Positions 1 through 12,150 of a stretch of 64,000 nt of DNA are shown in pieces; the first letter of the stretch is position 1, and every line of letters begins with the position of its first letter. The position numbers and the translations under genes were made by a program. The DNA is taken from contig CM066914.1 of the NCBI GenBank assembly GCA_033964015.1, forward strand, positions 5,447,831-5,511,830. Direction: 5' to 3'. This stretch comes from Scolanthus callimorphus. Its lineage: Eukaryota; Cnidaria; Anthozoa; Actiniaria; Edwardsiidae. Below the pieces are notes generated by a model that saw nothing but the letters and a program-made list of their open reading frames with translations, did not search any database and was not told where the DNA came from.

Positions 1-136
1 AAGTCGATTAGTCAAGAGTCTTTTAAGCTCTTCCAAACCGTAAAAGAGGGGGACACGATACGTGCGCCACACGCAAATCCAGGCATGCTTCGATGGGCAA
101 ATCTTTAGAATAAAGTGCTATTTCTCGACGTTAAAA

Positions 137-376
137 TCAGGAATGAGCTTCGGTTTTAACAATAGGCTTTATTACCTTTTTCTGCGTCAGGATTTTGCCC
201 AATGTAGTATTTATCGCTTCTAAGATCCCGTCTAGGTCCTTTGCTGTAACCCCGAGCGAGCTATTAGCAGCGATCTGGAAGTGATCGCTTCGAAAAGCTT
301 CCCGGGAAGAGCCAGGACGTGTTGCACACGGCACTCAGTTTCCCCAGTCCAGCAGTCTTTTCAGGCATCAAGTAAT
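137..376 (-). CDS. Possible exon of an unrecognised gene
   Basis: A short minus-strand reading frame, closed by a stop at 137, encodes an ordinary mixed peptide with an amphipathic stretch (TAKDLDGILEAINTTLGKIL). It contains AAAAAGGTAATA, which could be a splice donor, so the coding part may end near position 176 rather than at the stop. No family is recognised and no partner exon is visible because the window edge is close. A chance frame is a real alternative. Confidence 0.2.
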
Positions 377-461
377 AAACAATCGCAATTGCTTTCGCGG
401 CAAATTCGGTGGAGTTTAACGTAGAAGCCTCTGTCAAGCCAAGATCTTTCGGCGAGAGACA

Positions 462-1790
462 CTAAACGCAACAAATCGAGTATGAGTAAAGCTTCGAAAT
501 GAAATAAGGGAAAGTGTGGCGTTGATGAAGTGTTCGAAAGTCTTTTTCCCACTCCCAAACTCCCAACGATTTTCTGAGTTCAAACAACACAAGACAGCGT
601 GGTTCTCCCGTATTAAAACAGGTGAAAATATTAATGTTTTTATTGCTAAAAAGAAAGCAAAAGCTCGAAGGATTGACTTCTAAATCGCCATGAAATTGAA
701 GACGTTTTGGAGGAGCAGAACGACTTTCATCGTATGACAACAAAACCATAATCATACAAATCCTACTAATTCGCGGTCAAAACAAAGGCATAAAACATCT
801 CAATACAGTACAAACTGGAGCATTATGCACAATATTTACCCTATTACAACTCCTTTTTCCTTGCTGTTCTGTTGCAGTCTTCAAACCGAAGCTTTTGGAA
901 GATTCTTTGGATATCTTGAAACGATAAGTTATCTTTAGACTTCACCGAAGTCGCTAGAGAGCTGAATTTGTATTGTCGTGTTGAATTTCAATGACATCGT
1001 GAGAAATTGCTAGTAAAACAAACCAAGCCAAGAAAACTAGAGTGAAGAAACAGCGGATTTCAAATCCATGATGGTCATTTTAGGTCCTACACCACACTGA
1101 TTTGAAGCCGCGAGCACACTTTCACGATAGCGGCAATGTTGTCAACCGCGTGCTGTGATTGGTTAGTTCCTGGTAGAAATGTTTGAATGAAAATAGCTGC
1201 CTCTCCAACGTGACGTCTTCTGTGACGTAACAGCTAATGTTTTGTACTAAAAGAACCAAATTTTGTTACTTTGCACACAGATTTGTCAAATAGATTTATC
1301 GCTTGTCTCATCGTTGCCTCATGTGCAATTTATAACTGGCTGAAATCAGACGGTGTAATACTAAGTATCCTTGCGACGTCATTGTTTACACGAAATTTTA
1401 AAACGCTGCATCTAGCCTTGAATGAAAGCAACGAAAACTCAAATAAGTTCATTTTTATTCTTAAAAAATATTGACCTGTTTCCGTATCATTGTCAGACAA
1501 GTTGAAGCTTTTCAAAATTACGTGAAATCATCTATTGTGGCAAAACGGTCATTAGCTCACATTTTCCTCTAAAATTGAACTGTACATCACGCGCTTAGAA
1601 TTCGAGATATCAGTTTTTTCAAAGAACCCACAGGTCGCCCAAGTTCTGTGTTAGTGTTTCATATTAAATAAATTTGAATAAATTTAGCCTTAGGCCGTTT
1701 TAGCACTCTGCATACCTTGCATATTAGCTACGTTGAAGTCGAATTTGTAAAATATTGAAAATAAAAGAATTGTTCACTCATGTTCTTTGG
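462..1790. other. Intergenic, nothing recognised
   Basis: No frame here has recognisable protein content, and I see no tandem array or paired inverted repeat. The sequence is AT-rich and non-repetitive by eye. Confidence 0.5.
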
Positions 1791-1794
1791 GAAG

Positions 1795-1842
1795 TAAAAA
1801 ACCGGGAGACTCCCGGCAAAACCGGGAGAGTTGACGTCCCTG
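1795..1842. repeat. Fragment of the CGGGAGACTCC repeat family
   Basis: The stretch contains two CCGGGAGA-type blocks next to each other. Longer copies of the same motif family lie at 31244-31412, 52905-53030 and 56066-56216. Confidence 0.4.
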
Positions 1843-2454
1843 CTGAAATAGTAGATCATCCATCCAACTCTATTCACCCCCTCCCATTTGGGGGATAGTT
1901 GTTACTATCACATAGAATGGAGTGGAAGCCATATGATTTTAATGACTGGTACTGCAGAAAAGACACTATTAAACACTCTCTATAAGTTTTTGTTTCCGAG
2001 TCTGATAAAAAAAACACTATATACAGCAATTAATTTAAAATGCTCAATTAAATGCAGTGGCCATATTCAGAAAATTTAATTCAACCCACACGCTTTTGTA
2101 TTTATATTCGCAAGAGTAAGTTTCTTTTTAACACAACAGTATGTGATCATCAAAATACAACTGAACAGCTTGGTGTTTGCATATTAGTCTAGTCGCCAGC
2201 AGGAGTTTACGAGCCCCCCCCCCCCCCCCCCCCTCTCCCCAAACATTTTTGAAATCCTCAGGGCGTATGGCCACGAGAGTTTCAGTTGTGCCAAGCTTGA
2301 AAAAGTCTCCCGTAGTGTTTATTTTAAATTTGTTTGAATCCATAACGAGATACTTTTGTTTTCATAATACCGAATGTTGTGCACTATTTTAATGGACTGT
2401 ATCGCTTTTTAGAAAGCCATTCTATTGTTATACACCAGCAACCATCATATAATA

Positions 2455-2709
2455 CAGGGGCGTAGCCAGGAGGGGGGGGGGGGGGGTTCCAGGGTTCCGG
2501 AACCCCCCTCTCCCGCAGCGGAACCCCTCCTCGCCTCTGTTCTGGACCGACTTACTACTAAAATTGTAATATTTAATAGAAATCAAATAAAAGCTCTAAT
2601 AAAATGTAGCAAATTTCTTCAAACGCTAGTTTTTTCCCCGAGATCTATGTGGAGTTTTTTATTTTTGAATTTTGGAACCCCCCCTCTCATAGTGCTGGCT
2701 ACGCCCCTG
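2455..2709. mobile_element. TA-flanked MITE with CAGGGGCGTAGCCAG ends
   Basis: The left end reads CAGGGGCGTAGCCAGGAGG. The right end is its inverted counterpart (CTGGCTACGCCCCTG), and each end is flanked by TA. The interior carries a poly(G) run and G/C-rich arms but no transposase, so this is a non-autonomous DNA transposon of about 255 bp. The TA duplication fits Tc1/mariner-type insertion, but assigning a superfamily from this alone is inference. Related copies are at 37895-38076 and, right end only, at 18868-18892. Confidence 0.75.
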
Positions 2710-3312
2710 TAATAGCACTGAACAACACATGAAACACTGAGCAACAACTCTCTTAATAAAATGACACGTATGGAAACATTGAAATGTTCCTCTGAAAACA
2801 CTGCTACAGTTTATTCAAGTTTATAGAGAATCCATGAATTGGCTTCTAATAAAAAGAAGTGTTAATGAACCCCCTGGTGACACTTTCAGCCTCACGAGAA
2901 CATATCATGTAAGCAGGTAAGTCACGTAAACCCCCACTGGCCTGGCGGCGATAAAAAGTCGGAGGTAGGACAATGGACTACATTTATGGCATAACTCTCG
3001 ATCGATGCTTTATTATTCAAATCGTTGCAGCCCCGGGCGCGGCTGAATTAATTTAGAATAGAAACTATTAAGAATTAATATCTAATAATAGCAATGATAA
3101 TGTCTGTTGGCTTGATCGATTTAAGTGGCTGGTTGCGTTGTGTCGGTTAAACAATGAGTGTGTACGTTCGAAAACGATCCGCCTTAGTGACGGAAACCCT
3201 GAAATAGCGCTTACTGTGCATACCTACTTTGCTGAGTCATACGGGGCGGATCATCCCATCAGTGATGATCGTCGTATCTTTAAGGGGTTAAAACACGATG
3301 GTTTGGTCTCTT

Positions 3313-3451
3313 TTAAGCCTAGTTTCCATATAGTCGTATCTGTCGTATCAGTGAACCGTGAAACAAAGAATAATTCCAATTTTTATTGTTTCACTGTCGA
3401 CTGATGAGACAGATACGACAGAAATAAGACTATATGGAAACCAGGCCTTAA
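3313..3451. mobile_element. Small palindromic MITE, copy 1
   Basis: The ends are inverted copies of GCCTAGTTTCCATATAGTC and continue inward to a shared GTATCTGTCGTATCAG-like block. TTAA stands at both outer ends, which could be a target duplication or part of the inverted repeat. A relative lies at 16703-16791. Confidence 0.55.
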
Positions 3452-3469
3452 GGGCGATCTTGATCTTCA

Positions 3470-3818
3470 ATAATTTTAGGGAGATTGGTATCTTTTAGGG
3501 CCGAAACTGTGTCCAAATTGTTTTTTTCTTATGATGGTGCTTTTAAAAACCGTGTAAGAAAGAGAGGTTATTCGATGAGAAGACGATAAATTAGAATCAA
3601 ACACGGAAAATTCTTGATGGTTACCTTTCACCTGTTACCTGTGTCCTTCGCGCCTACTAGGTACATAACCTCATCTTTTAAAGGGTATCTTTTAGGGTAA
3701 TAACTTTTTTGAGCCACGCGATGGCCCGCTATATTCTATTTTGTATCTTTTAGGGTGAAACTGAAAAGTTCCGACGATCATCCCCGACAAAAAGTATTGG
3801 AGTCCCCCCCCCCCCCCC
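3470..3818. repeat. Degenerate element with TATCTTTTAGGG motifs and a poly(C) end
   Basis: It carries repeated TATCTTTTAGGG motifs and ends in TATTGGAGTCCCCC with a C-run. This resembles the right terminus of the element at 32881-33275. No matching left end is clear, so it looks like a partial copy. Confidence 0.4.
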
Positions 3819-3905
3819 GGGCTATAGAGATAGATATACCTACCCTGTATACCTAAGATGCCTATTAGGACCGGTATTATCTATCACCTGGGGGGGGGGG
3901 GGGGG

Positions 3906-4072
3906 TGTAATATTCTACTTTAGAGAGAGAGACTACACTTGGATGATCTATGTATACAAAACTGATTTATTATAATTCCAAAGGATCTTATATATTACAA
4001 GGATACATACCTAGTGTATCTGGTTACAATATGTGTCAATCATTAAATCACATATAAAACAATATCATGACA
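3906..4072 (-). repeat. Gypsy 3' LTR
   Basis: Read on the minus strand it starts TGTCATGATATTG and ends TAGAATATTACA, so it has TG...CA termini. It matches the copy at 16324-16492 except for short insertions or deletions. Confidence 0.93.
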
Positions 4073-4369
4073 TCCCCCTTCTTAGCTTTTAAACTATAAA
4101 AAATCACAAAATCAAGCATCATTATATGCAATAGTAATTATAAAATAATCATGCTCTTATGTATAACAATTGGCAAATGATTGCAATTCAAAATATGAAA
4201 ATGGTTACATTTTGATACGATTTTTTTTTTTCTGTTTATACGAGTAGTAAGAAAATAAAACTATCTATGTGTTTGCGCTATACTAGTAATAGAAGTTCAT
4301 AGTTCACAGTTTATGTAAATCCGTAGCGAGTTGGTGGCTTTATTGCTCTTCCCGAGCTGGATCTCGTCA

Positions 4370-5299
4370 CTACACCATTGGTTTCAGCTCCTGATGATGT
4401 TTTGGGCGTTGCTGCTGGCTCAATCGCGTCGTCTGCTTTGGCGGGCATTTGAAGATGTCTTTACGATTCCTTCGATATTGACCTCCGTTACTCTCCACAG
4501 TGTATGATCTCGGCTCTGGATTGACTTCCGTGACATTTCCGGGTATCCAAACTTTGTTCTTTTGATCTCTGATCTTAACTGAGTCACCCTCCTGTAATGG
4601 TTGTAGTAGTTTGGCACCTCGATCATGGTAGAATTTCTGTTTCAACTGCCTTTCCTCCAATGCTGGCTTGATGTCTTTCGTGTCGTAGCTAGGCAACAGC
4701 AGCTTCTTGTTCGTCGGAAGTCGCGTTCTTGTCCGTCTTCCCATTAACATTTGAACTGGTGATAACCCTATACCGTCAATGGGAGTGTTTCGTAACGCAA
4801 GTAGTGCTAAATTTGGATCACTTCCATCTTCTAATGCCTTTGTCAGTATGTTCTTTGTCGATTGCACAGTCCGTTCCGCATGTCCATTTGATTTTGGATA
4901 AGTGGTGATGATGTAGTGTGTTCAAATCCGTACTTTCGTGCAAAGTCTTTGAATTCTTCAGAGTCAAATTGTGGACCATTATCAGATATTACCTCTTCGG
5001 GTATACCGTAGCGTGCAAAATGTGGTTTAATTTGCCTGATGTGGCCTTTGCCGTTAGCCTTTGAGCTTAGAGACTTCAAAGAACTTAGAATAGTAGTCAG
5101 TTATTGCAATGTATGTCTCATGTCAAACTCAAACAAGTCCATGCTCACTTTCTGCCATGTCTGTCCGGAATTTCGTGTCCCTTCATTGGTTCCTTTTGCT
5201 GTTTGTTTCGATGTTTTGCACAAATATCACACCTTGTGACCAGTTGGTGGATTTGGTCATTCATTCCAGGCCAGTAGAGTACGTCGCGTGCTCTCCGTT
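4370..5299 (-). pseudogene. Gypsy integrase, C-terminal two thirds
   Basis: Beginning at the BEL junction, the minus strand reads RARDVLYWPGMN and then the CDIC half of the H2C2 zinc finger. The rve core follows, with the SDNGPQF motif near 4990, and then the C-terminal region with RNTP and a KIRDQKNKVWIPG-type segment, ending at a stop at 4370. The frame breaks at least twice, near 4850-4870 and around 5080-5230. The other half of the zinc finger is more than 8 kb away at 13347-13400, so this copy cannot be expressed as one protein. Confidence 0.85.
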
Positions 5300-5653
5300 T
5301 GTAACTGCCGTCGTGACAGTGGAAACTACTTGAATAACGAGCACAGGTCTTACGGGGGATTTCGGAGTGACAGATAAATGAACGGCTGCTCGACTGCTCG
5401 GATCAATCTTTGTTTATCTCTCTGTTCATGGCTTTGAAACCACTCACGAACCCTAAGAGCCCGTCAAACTACAAACAATATACAAATGTATAAACATTAG
5501 AAGAGCTGAAGTACAGGATAAGGCTAATAATAAGGTACAAATACTCACGACTTGTGTGCTCGACTAGATGGTGACTTGCTCTGAGTCTTACAAAATGTAC
5601 TTAGAAACCAGGCCTTAACAAGGTATCCCGAACTACGCGGGGAGGTAGTTACA
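5300..5653 (-). repeat. BEL/Pao 3' LTR
   Basis: It is an identical-looking copy of 12992-13346 apart from three single-base differences in A-runs. I found no substitution between the two. Confidence 0.95.
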
Positions 5654-5817
5654 TGGCTCCCCTCATACATGCATATGTATGAAATAAAACTAACGATAAT
5701 AGTAACGATGTCTCTTGTATCTAATGTTATCTAAATTACACTAACGAATGTCTCTTGAATATAAAATGGCTCCTCGGTGGGGATCTACCCCAAAGTCCAT
5801 CCGTGACATCAGAACTT

Positions 5818-6398
5818 TTACTCTTGTTCTCCTCCGTCTGTCTTGTAGATGAGGACCAATTTCTGGATTGGTCTGTCTAGTAAGGTCTTCTTCTCCTCTA
5901 CGATGGTAAGGACCCTTGCTTTACGGACAAGACCGTCGCTACTCGGGTACACCTCTACGATCCTTCCTAGGGGCCACTTGTTCCTTCCTAGATTGCGTCG
6001 CGTATCAAGACGACATCGTCTACTTTGAGGTTTGGGCGCTCGGACACCCACTTCTTTCGAGGTTGGAGAGTATTGCTGTATTCCGTACGCCATCGATTCC
6101 AAAACTGATCAGTCATGTACTGAACTCTTCGCCATCTTTTGCGTAGGTAGAGATCGGGGCGCGAGAAATGTCCTGGTGGCTTGAGCACGACTTGAGACTT
6201 GCATGTCAATAAGTGACTTGGGGTGAGGGGTTCTGGTGCCTCTGAATCTGTGAGGTTAGAAACCGTTAACGGGCGGGAGTTGACGATACATTCCGTCTCG
6301 GTCATGAAAGTGCGTAACGATTCATCGTCGAGTTGCTTGCCATGTTCTAGAAGGAGTGCAGACAGCACTGAACGGATGGTTCTAATGAGCCTTCCCAT
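5818..6398 (-). pseudogene. BEL/Pao integrase tail with DUF5641-type domain
   Basis: Two overlapping minus-strand frames (6398-5988 and 6102-5818) give the end of pol. They contain CIVNSRPLTVSN and LTPSHLL, then RWRRVQYMTDQFWNRW, a VDDVVLIRD motif and WPLGRIVEVYPSSDG, all typical of the C-terminal DUF5641 region of BEL/Pao polyproteins. The frame changes near 6000-6100. The stop at 5818 lies about 165 bp from the 3' LTR, a normal place for the end of pol. Confidence 0.85.
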
Positions 6399-7117
6399 AC
6401 TCCACCCATGTGTGAAGCGCTAGGTACATTGGGGTTAAATCTTATCCAATCACAACCTTTGGAGGTGAGAAAGTTCTGGATAGTCTCTTGATCAAGCTCG
6501 TTCAGCGCATCAGTGAGCTCGTTACGTCCTCCAATAAAGTTACTTCCTCTGTCTGACCTCAGCTCTCGAACCTTTCCACGACGACATACGAAACGCCTTA
6601 ACGCGTTAATGAATGAGTCTGTTTCCATGCTGTTGAGCGTTTCCAGGTGTACCGCACGACAGGAGAGGCAAGTGAAGATGATGCCCCATCTCTTTAACTC
6701 GGATCTTCTTTCCTTAATATAGAACGGTCCAAAGGCGTCCATTCCCGTATACGTGAAAGGAGGAGCTGGATCAGTGCGTTCGCGAGGCAGGTCGGCCATC
6801 TTTTGCTCCATCGTGGGGGCGCGTAGTCTGCGGCAGGTAACGCAACCGTGGATGATATGGGAAACTACGGAGCGTCCGTTAATTATCCAGTAGCCAGCTT
6901 GTCTGATCCCGTTATGGGTGATGCCGTAGCCTTGGTGATTGTAGGCGTCATGGTGGTGACGTACTAGTAGAGTAGTCACATGTCCGTTTCTCGGTATGAT
7001 GATTGGATGCTTGACTTCGAAAGGAGCTGTCGATTTCTTCAGGCGGCCGCCAATTCTTAGAATCCCATCTTCATCTAAGAAGGGATCAAGCTTGAAAAGA
7101 CTTGAAGTAGATTTCAA
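6347..7117 (-). pseudogene. BEL/Pao integrase (H2C2 zinc finger and rve core)
   Basis: The N-terminal part has an H2C2 finger (HHHDAYNHQGYG then CVTCRRLRAP). The rve catalytic core follows, with MDAFGPF (first Asp) and LRSDRGSNFIGG (second Asp). The expected third acidic residue lies in the segment around NPNVPSASHMGGVWE. This enzyme would insert the cDNA and fits the observed 5-bp duplication. It is joined to the upstream RNase H frame by a 4-bp overlap in another frame and breaks again at about 6370. Confidence 0.88.
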
Positions 7118-8635
7118 AGCGTTGTTCCTGACTCTTGGAGATTTCTATCTTGAAATTTCTTGTCGTTTCCTGGTATGCATCGCAGAATCTTAATCTCATT
7201 GGCGAAATGCTCGTTCTGTACGGACTTCACAACGATGTCTTCTGCCTCTTGCAGCTCCTTTACCGTAAGCGGAGCATCCTCGGGTCTCCAGTTGTGAGTT
7301 TTGTCAGATCTCTTTCTTTCTATCATCCGCTGGATGAGGGCGATGCTTCGTATCAGACGTTTGAAGCTTGAGAAGTGCTTGAAACGTTCCGTTTCAAGGA
7401 CTCTTGGCGCGTGTCTGTCTCTTTCGCCGATACGTGTGGTTGACAGAACTGTAGTGTGCTCCTTCCTGACTTCTGTGTCGTTGGGATCAAGATCTGTCTT
7501 GATGAGGGGCTGTGTTAGCTCTGGAGATTTCTGATGGAGGAAATCAGGACCGTTGAACCAGCGGCTGTCTTCTAGGAGTTCTCTGGCTGATAAGCCGCGT
7601 GAAGCTTCGTCAGCTGGGTTTAGTTGTCCTGGGACGAAAAACCACTTGTCTGGATCTGACTTGTCGCGAATATACTGTACGCGATTTCCGACGTAAGTGT
7701 GGAATCTCTTTGCACTATTGTTGATATATCCTAGGACTACTGTGGAATCTGTATGATACACTTCAGTGATGCCTTCGTACGAAAGTTCTTTGCTTAGCAT
7801 CGACGCTACGTTAACGACACCACGGCTGCCGTGAGCTCCATTCTGGGAGTGGACATCGACTTTAGCGGGCGACTCGTGCCTTTGACATCAGGAAGCTGAC
7901 GTGAACCTTTCCTTCTTCATTCGTGAGTCGTAGGTAAGAAACTTGTCCGATCCCGGTGTCGCTAGCGTCAGAGAAGCTGTGTATCTCCACTTTAGATGGA
8001 TTTCCGAATCCTATGGGTTTGACGCATCTTGGCATCTTCAGTTTGTCAAGAAGAGGGAGGTCTGATCTCCACCTTTCCCATCTGTTGCGGATGTCCTCGG
8101 GAACTGGCTCGTCCCAATCGTAGTTGTCTCTGCATAGATCTTGTAGGATTTGTTTTCCAGTCAGGATGACAGGCGCTGCCATCCCGAGCGGGTCGTATAC
8201 CGAAGATACGGTGGACAGCATACCACGGCGCGTGCACGGTTTGTCTTTGAGCTCGATTCTGAAGCCGAAGGTGTCTGTTTCAATACACCAATAAGTTCCT
8301 AGAGAACGTTGGATAGGCAGCGTATCGTGGCGTAGATCCAAATCTTTAAGATCCTTTGAGCGGTCTTCGGCGGGTAGCGATTCAAGGACGTCTTTGTTAT
8401 TACTGGCGAATTTGTGTAGACGTAAATTAGCCGACGCACACATAGATTGTGCATTCTTGATTGTGGTTATCGCGTCTTCTACGGTGGGGAATGATTTCAA
8501 TCCATCATCGACGTAAAATTCTTCTTGCAGGAAGTCACTTGGCTCTTTGCCGTACTCTGCGATCCCATCTTTCGCTGTGGATGTCAATCCAAATTCGCGA
8601 CACCGGGCGATGATACTGCTCCAAAAGGTGAACAT
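7114..8635 (-). pseudogene. BEL/Pao reverse transcriptase (C-terminal part) and RNase H
   Basis: The frame 8635-7862 contains EFYVDDGLKSF, the YVDD catalytic motif of reverse transcriptase, and later HSFSDASDTGIGQVSYLR, the start of the RNase H-like domain. The frame 7800-7114 continues through YHTDSTVVLGYINN and NPADEASRGLSARELL, typical of BEL/Pao RNase H and connection regions. Breaks near 8600 and 7830 separate these frames from each other and from the 5' half of the enzyme. Confidence 0.87.
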
Positions 8636-10856
8636 TCATCCTATATTCCTTGATAGGCTTGCTGATGTCGCTGTCTTGAAACCACAAAAATCTCAGATAA
8701 TCACGATGTTCTTCGTTTACGTAAAAGCTGTGAAACATCTGTTCTATGTCACAGGACACTGCAACCTCTTCTTTGCGGAATCTTGATAGGACCCCTACTA
8801 GAGCTTTCATCCAATCGGGTCCCTGTAACAGATGCTTGTTAAGAGAATTGTCTTCGACAACAGCACTGCAGTCGAAAACGACTCTTATCTGGTCAGGTTT
8901 CTTTGGGTGGTAGACTTGAAAGTGGGGAAGAAACCACACTTTTCCTTCAGGCACTTGAAGCTCTTCCTCGGGTACTGGATTTGCATGACCGCGTTGGAGA
9001 ATCTTCTCGACAAATTCGACGTAGTCATGGTGTAACTTCTCATCTTTGTGAAGTCTTTTCTTTAGACCAAGTAGTCGCTTCAAACAGTATTCGCGATTGT
9101 TTGGTAGATTAAACTCGTCTGTCTTGAAAGGTAACGGCATCTCCCAATTACCTTTGCAATTCTTGTGAATGCCTTCTTCGAGTAACTTGTTGAATCTTCT
9201 GTCTTCCTCTGACTCTGTCTGTTCCGCTCCTCGGATACTACGACTGTAATGGAGTTCGTTGTAGTCTAGCTGCATCATTTCTTGTAACTCTCTTGGTGAC
9301 GTCGTGTCTTTATTTGTAGCGCCATTGACGAGCTGCGGGACAGCGTCGCGTTGGGGCTTGTCTTCTTTGATCACAGAAATGCGGTTTACTGTCGCTTGAT
9401 TGGAGGGGGACTTCTCGTCTAGACATACACGTCCTATAATCGTCCAGCCGAATTTGTACTCTTCCGCCCATGGCTCCTCGTCGCCGCCGTAAATAATGCT
9501 TAGTGGCTGGAAGGCGGTAGGTACGTTTCGACCAATTAGCATACCTATCTCGACGTCTTCTCGATAATGGATGTGATGGGCGATTTTCTTCAGGTGGTTC
9601 CACTCCTTAGCTATTTCCGGTGTAGCGATGTCTTGCTTGTCAGCTGGGATCTTTTCTTGGCTGTATGCTCGGTCAACATTAATTGGTCGATGGATTCCTT
9701 CGATATCCTGGATGCGCAATCCTGACACTTTCTTTGTAAGCATGCTATTTACTCCTGCAATAGTGTTGACGTCAAGCGTTATCTCTGGACCGGTAGAGCC
9801 GATGCTTTCTAGAAGATCTTCCGTTACGAACACGTCGGTAGATTGGTCGTCCAGGACTGCGTAGGTGGGCACTCTTATTGAAGGATTATCCTGATGGAAT
9901 ACTTGAAGCAGAACTATACGAGCGCACGACCGTTCGTTCTGGTTTTCACCGCAAACTTTACTGCAGGCGTTCTTCGACTGTGGGTTGCTAGTTGTAGCGT
10001 TTTGGGCGGCAGGATTGTGGAGAAACGTGGCATGTTTCCTAGAACACACCTTGCAAGTAGGATCTTGATCGCAGTCTTTAGCGATATGTTTGTCCGAAGC
10101 AGCGCACTTAAGACAAATTCGATGACTAAAAATGAAATCCTTACGCTCCTTGTATGTGAGTTTTTTGAATTGTTCACAGTCCTCAAATGCGTGAGAGCTT
10201 CTCTCGTGATAGAAACAGAATGGCGTAGATTTAGCTGGAGTTGAAGGGGGAGGCGTGGATTCCTTCTCAGGCCTCGTTGGATTCTGGGAAGCCCTTTCGT
10301 TGGCTGAAGATGCTAATGTAGTTGCAGGCGGTCTGCGGCGCTGGGGACGGGTCGGTTGCCTGACCGACTCAGCAAGATTCTTGACTAAATTCGGCTCACT
10401 CGTGCTTGCCATCTGAGGAATGTTATTTCTTTCCGCTTCATATGATACATGATCTACAAAGTCTTCGAACGACGGAAACTTTTCCTGCCCGTTCGCCCTT
10501 TGAAACTTTAGCACTGTATTGGACCACTTCGGTTTGTACCACGCGGGTAGTTTATCGACGAGGGGTTGTATCTGCGAGGGGTAGTTGTAGACTTTAAGGC
10601 TGTCTATATGCTTGCTCGCGAAGAGGACTTGTCGCAGGAAGTCACTGTATTCCTGTAGTGCTACAGCGTCGTTCGCACCTATCTTAGGCCAATTAGCGAG
10701 GCGATGGTGGAAGTTTGCACTCACCAGGGCGGTATTTCCATATCTCTGCTTGAGGAGCTTCCGAGCTTCTTTGTATGCAACTTCTGGTTCGTCGACCAGG
10801 TATTGTAGCTGTTCCACCACGCTCTTTGCTTTCCCTTCTAAGTACTGGTACAACAA
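8535..10856 (-). pseudogene. BEL/Pao DUF1759 gag, zinc knuckles, protease and RT N-terminus
   Basis: The longest uninterrupted frame of the element (773 codons), with the open frame extending upstream towards 11160. In order: a DUF1759-type gag domain (residues about 1-160), a Pro-rich linker, zinc-binding Cys/His clusters (CFYHERSSHAFEDC and CKVCSRKHATFLH), an A17-type aspartic protease with LDDQSTDVFVTE, then reverse transcriptase (VFDCSAVVEDNSLN, VSCDIEQMFHSF). After about residue 745 the protein turns into unrelated sequence because the frame shifts near 8640. Confidence 0.9.
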
Positions 10857-11403
10857 GTACAGCTTGTGTCTGGGTGTCAGATCTGTAGAGTCAACTAGAG
10901 CGTCAAACGAGTTCTCCCATAAAAAGAACTTCGTTTTGTCCTTTTCCGTGCCACTGAACTTATCTGGTGTCGAAGGCGGAAGTCGGTGTAGCTGACTTAT
11001 ACGAGAAAGGGCTTCGGTAATCTGCGAGGCGTTGTCTTGCGACGGGACAACATAAATAGGCGAAAGTGGTGGGTAGAACGCAGGAGGGTTGCCGAAGGAA
11101 CTTGGTGGGTAAGGACCGATTGGAGAGCTCGTCGTGAAGGGAGGAGGACTGGGTCCTACTGCAACAGGCGGAGACTGACTTGCATCGCCATTTTTCTCTC
11201 CCTTGACTGTCTTTGGGGCTCTTCTGAAGCTAGAGAAGAGTTCTCTGTCTCTACTACAAATCTCGTAGGCGTTTTCACCGCTGCGTGAGCTAATGGGGTA
11301 CTTGATCTAGGTGTCGGGATTCCATATAAATCGCTGCCGACAGCTTGATGAGGCTCTACTTGAGCTTTTCCAGGAGTCTCGATCTTGTGAGAAACTTGTG
11401 ACG

Positions 11404-12150
11404 GGCTTCCTGTGGCGAGACTGTCGCGCGTGCCCGTGGGACTGGGGCGAGGAACAGGAGCCTTTAGCACATGCTTGTCGTAACTTTGACGTGACGGGTG
11501 CGTCTTACTCGAGGACTCTGCCTGAGGGAGAACTACTTGCGGCGGGCTTCCTGTGGCAAGACTGTCGCGCGTGCCGGGACTGGGGCGAGAAACAGGAGCC
11601 TTTAGCACATGCTCATCGTAACTTTGATGCGCGCAGGGTGTGTTCCACTCGAGGGCTCTGCTTGAGGGGGACTACTTGCGGTGGGCTTCCTGTGGCGAGA
11701 CTGTCGCGCGTGCCGGGACTGGGCGAGAAACAGGAGCCTTTAGCACATGCTCATCGTAACTTTGACGCAGCGCACGGTGAATTCCACTCGAGGACTCTGC
11801 CTGAGGGGGGACTACTTGCGGTGGGCTTCCTGTGGCGAGACTGTCGCGCGTGCCGGACTGGGGCGAGAAACAGGAGCCTTTAGCACATGCTCATCGTAAC
11901 TTTGACGCAGCGCACGGTGAATTCCACTCGAGGACTCTGCCTGAGGGGGGACTACTTGCGGCGGGCTTCCTGTGGCGAGACTGTCGCGCGTGGCGGGACT
12001 GGGGCGAGAAACAGGAGCCTTTTGCACATGCTCGTCGTAACTTTGACGCAGCGCACGGTGAATTCCACTCGAGGACTCTGCCTGAGGGAGAACTACTACC
12101 GGCGGGCTCCCTGTGGCGAGACTGTCGCGCGTGCCCGTGGGACTGGGGTG
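11404..12150 (-). repeat. About six tandem copies of a 140-bp unit inside the BEL gag
   Basis: A unit of 139-141 bp starts near 11404, 11545, 11684, 11824, 11964 and 12105 (GGCTTCCTGTGGCGAGACTG or a close variant each time). On the minus strand an intact 141-bp unit encodes a 47-residue module containing SRPSP, TRDSLATGSPP, PQAESSS and RQSYDEHVLKAP. Units of 139 or 140 bp put neighbouring copies in different frames, which breaks the gag frame. The module is Ser/Pro-rich and probably disordered. Confidence 0.9.

Noticed and set aside
2177..2392. Proline-rich or glycine-rich frames over the C-run
   Set aside because: They are created by the homopolymer; no domain and no conservation signal.
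6223..10995. Plus-strand frames across the BEL element
   Set aside because: They are antisense shadows of the minus-strand pol, which has clear domain motifs.
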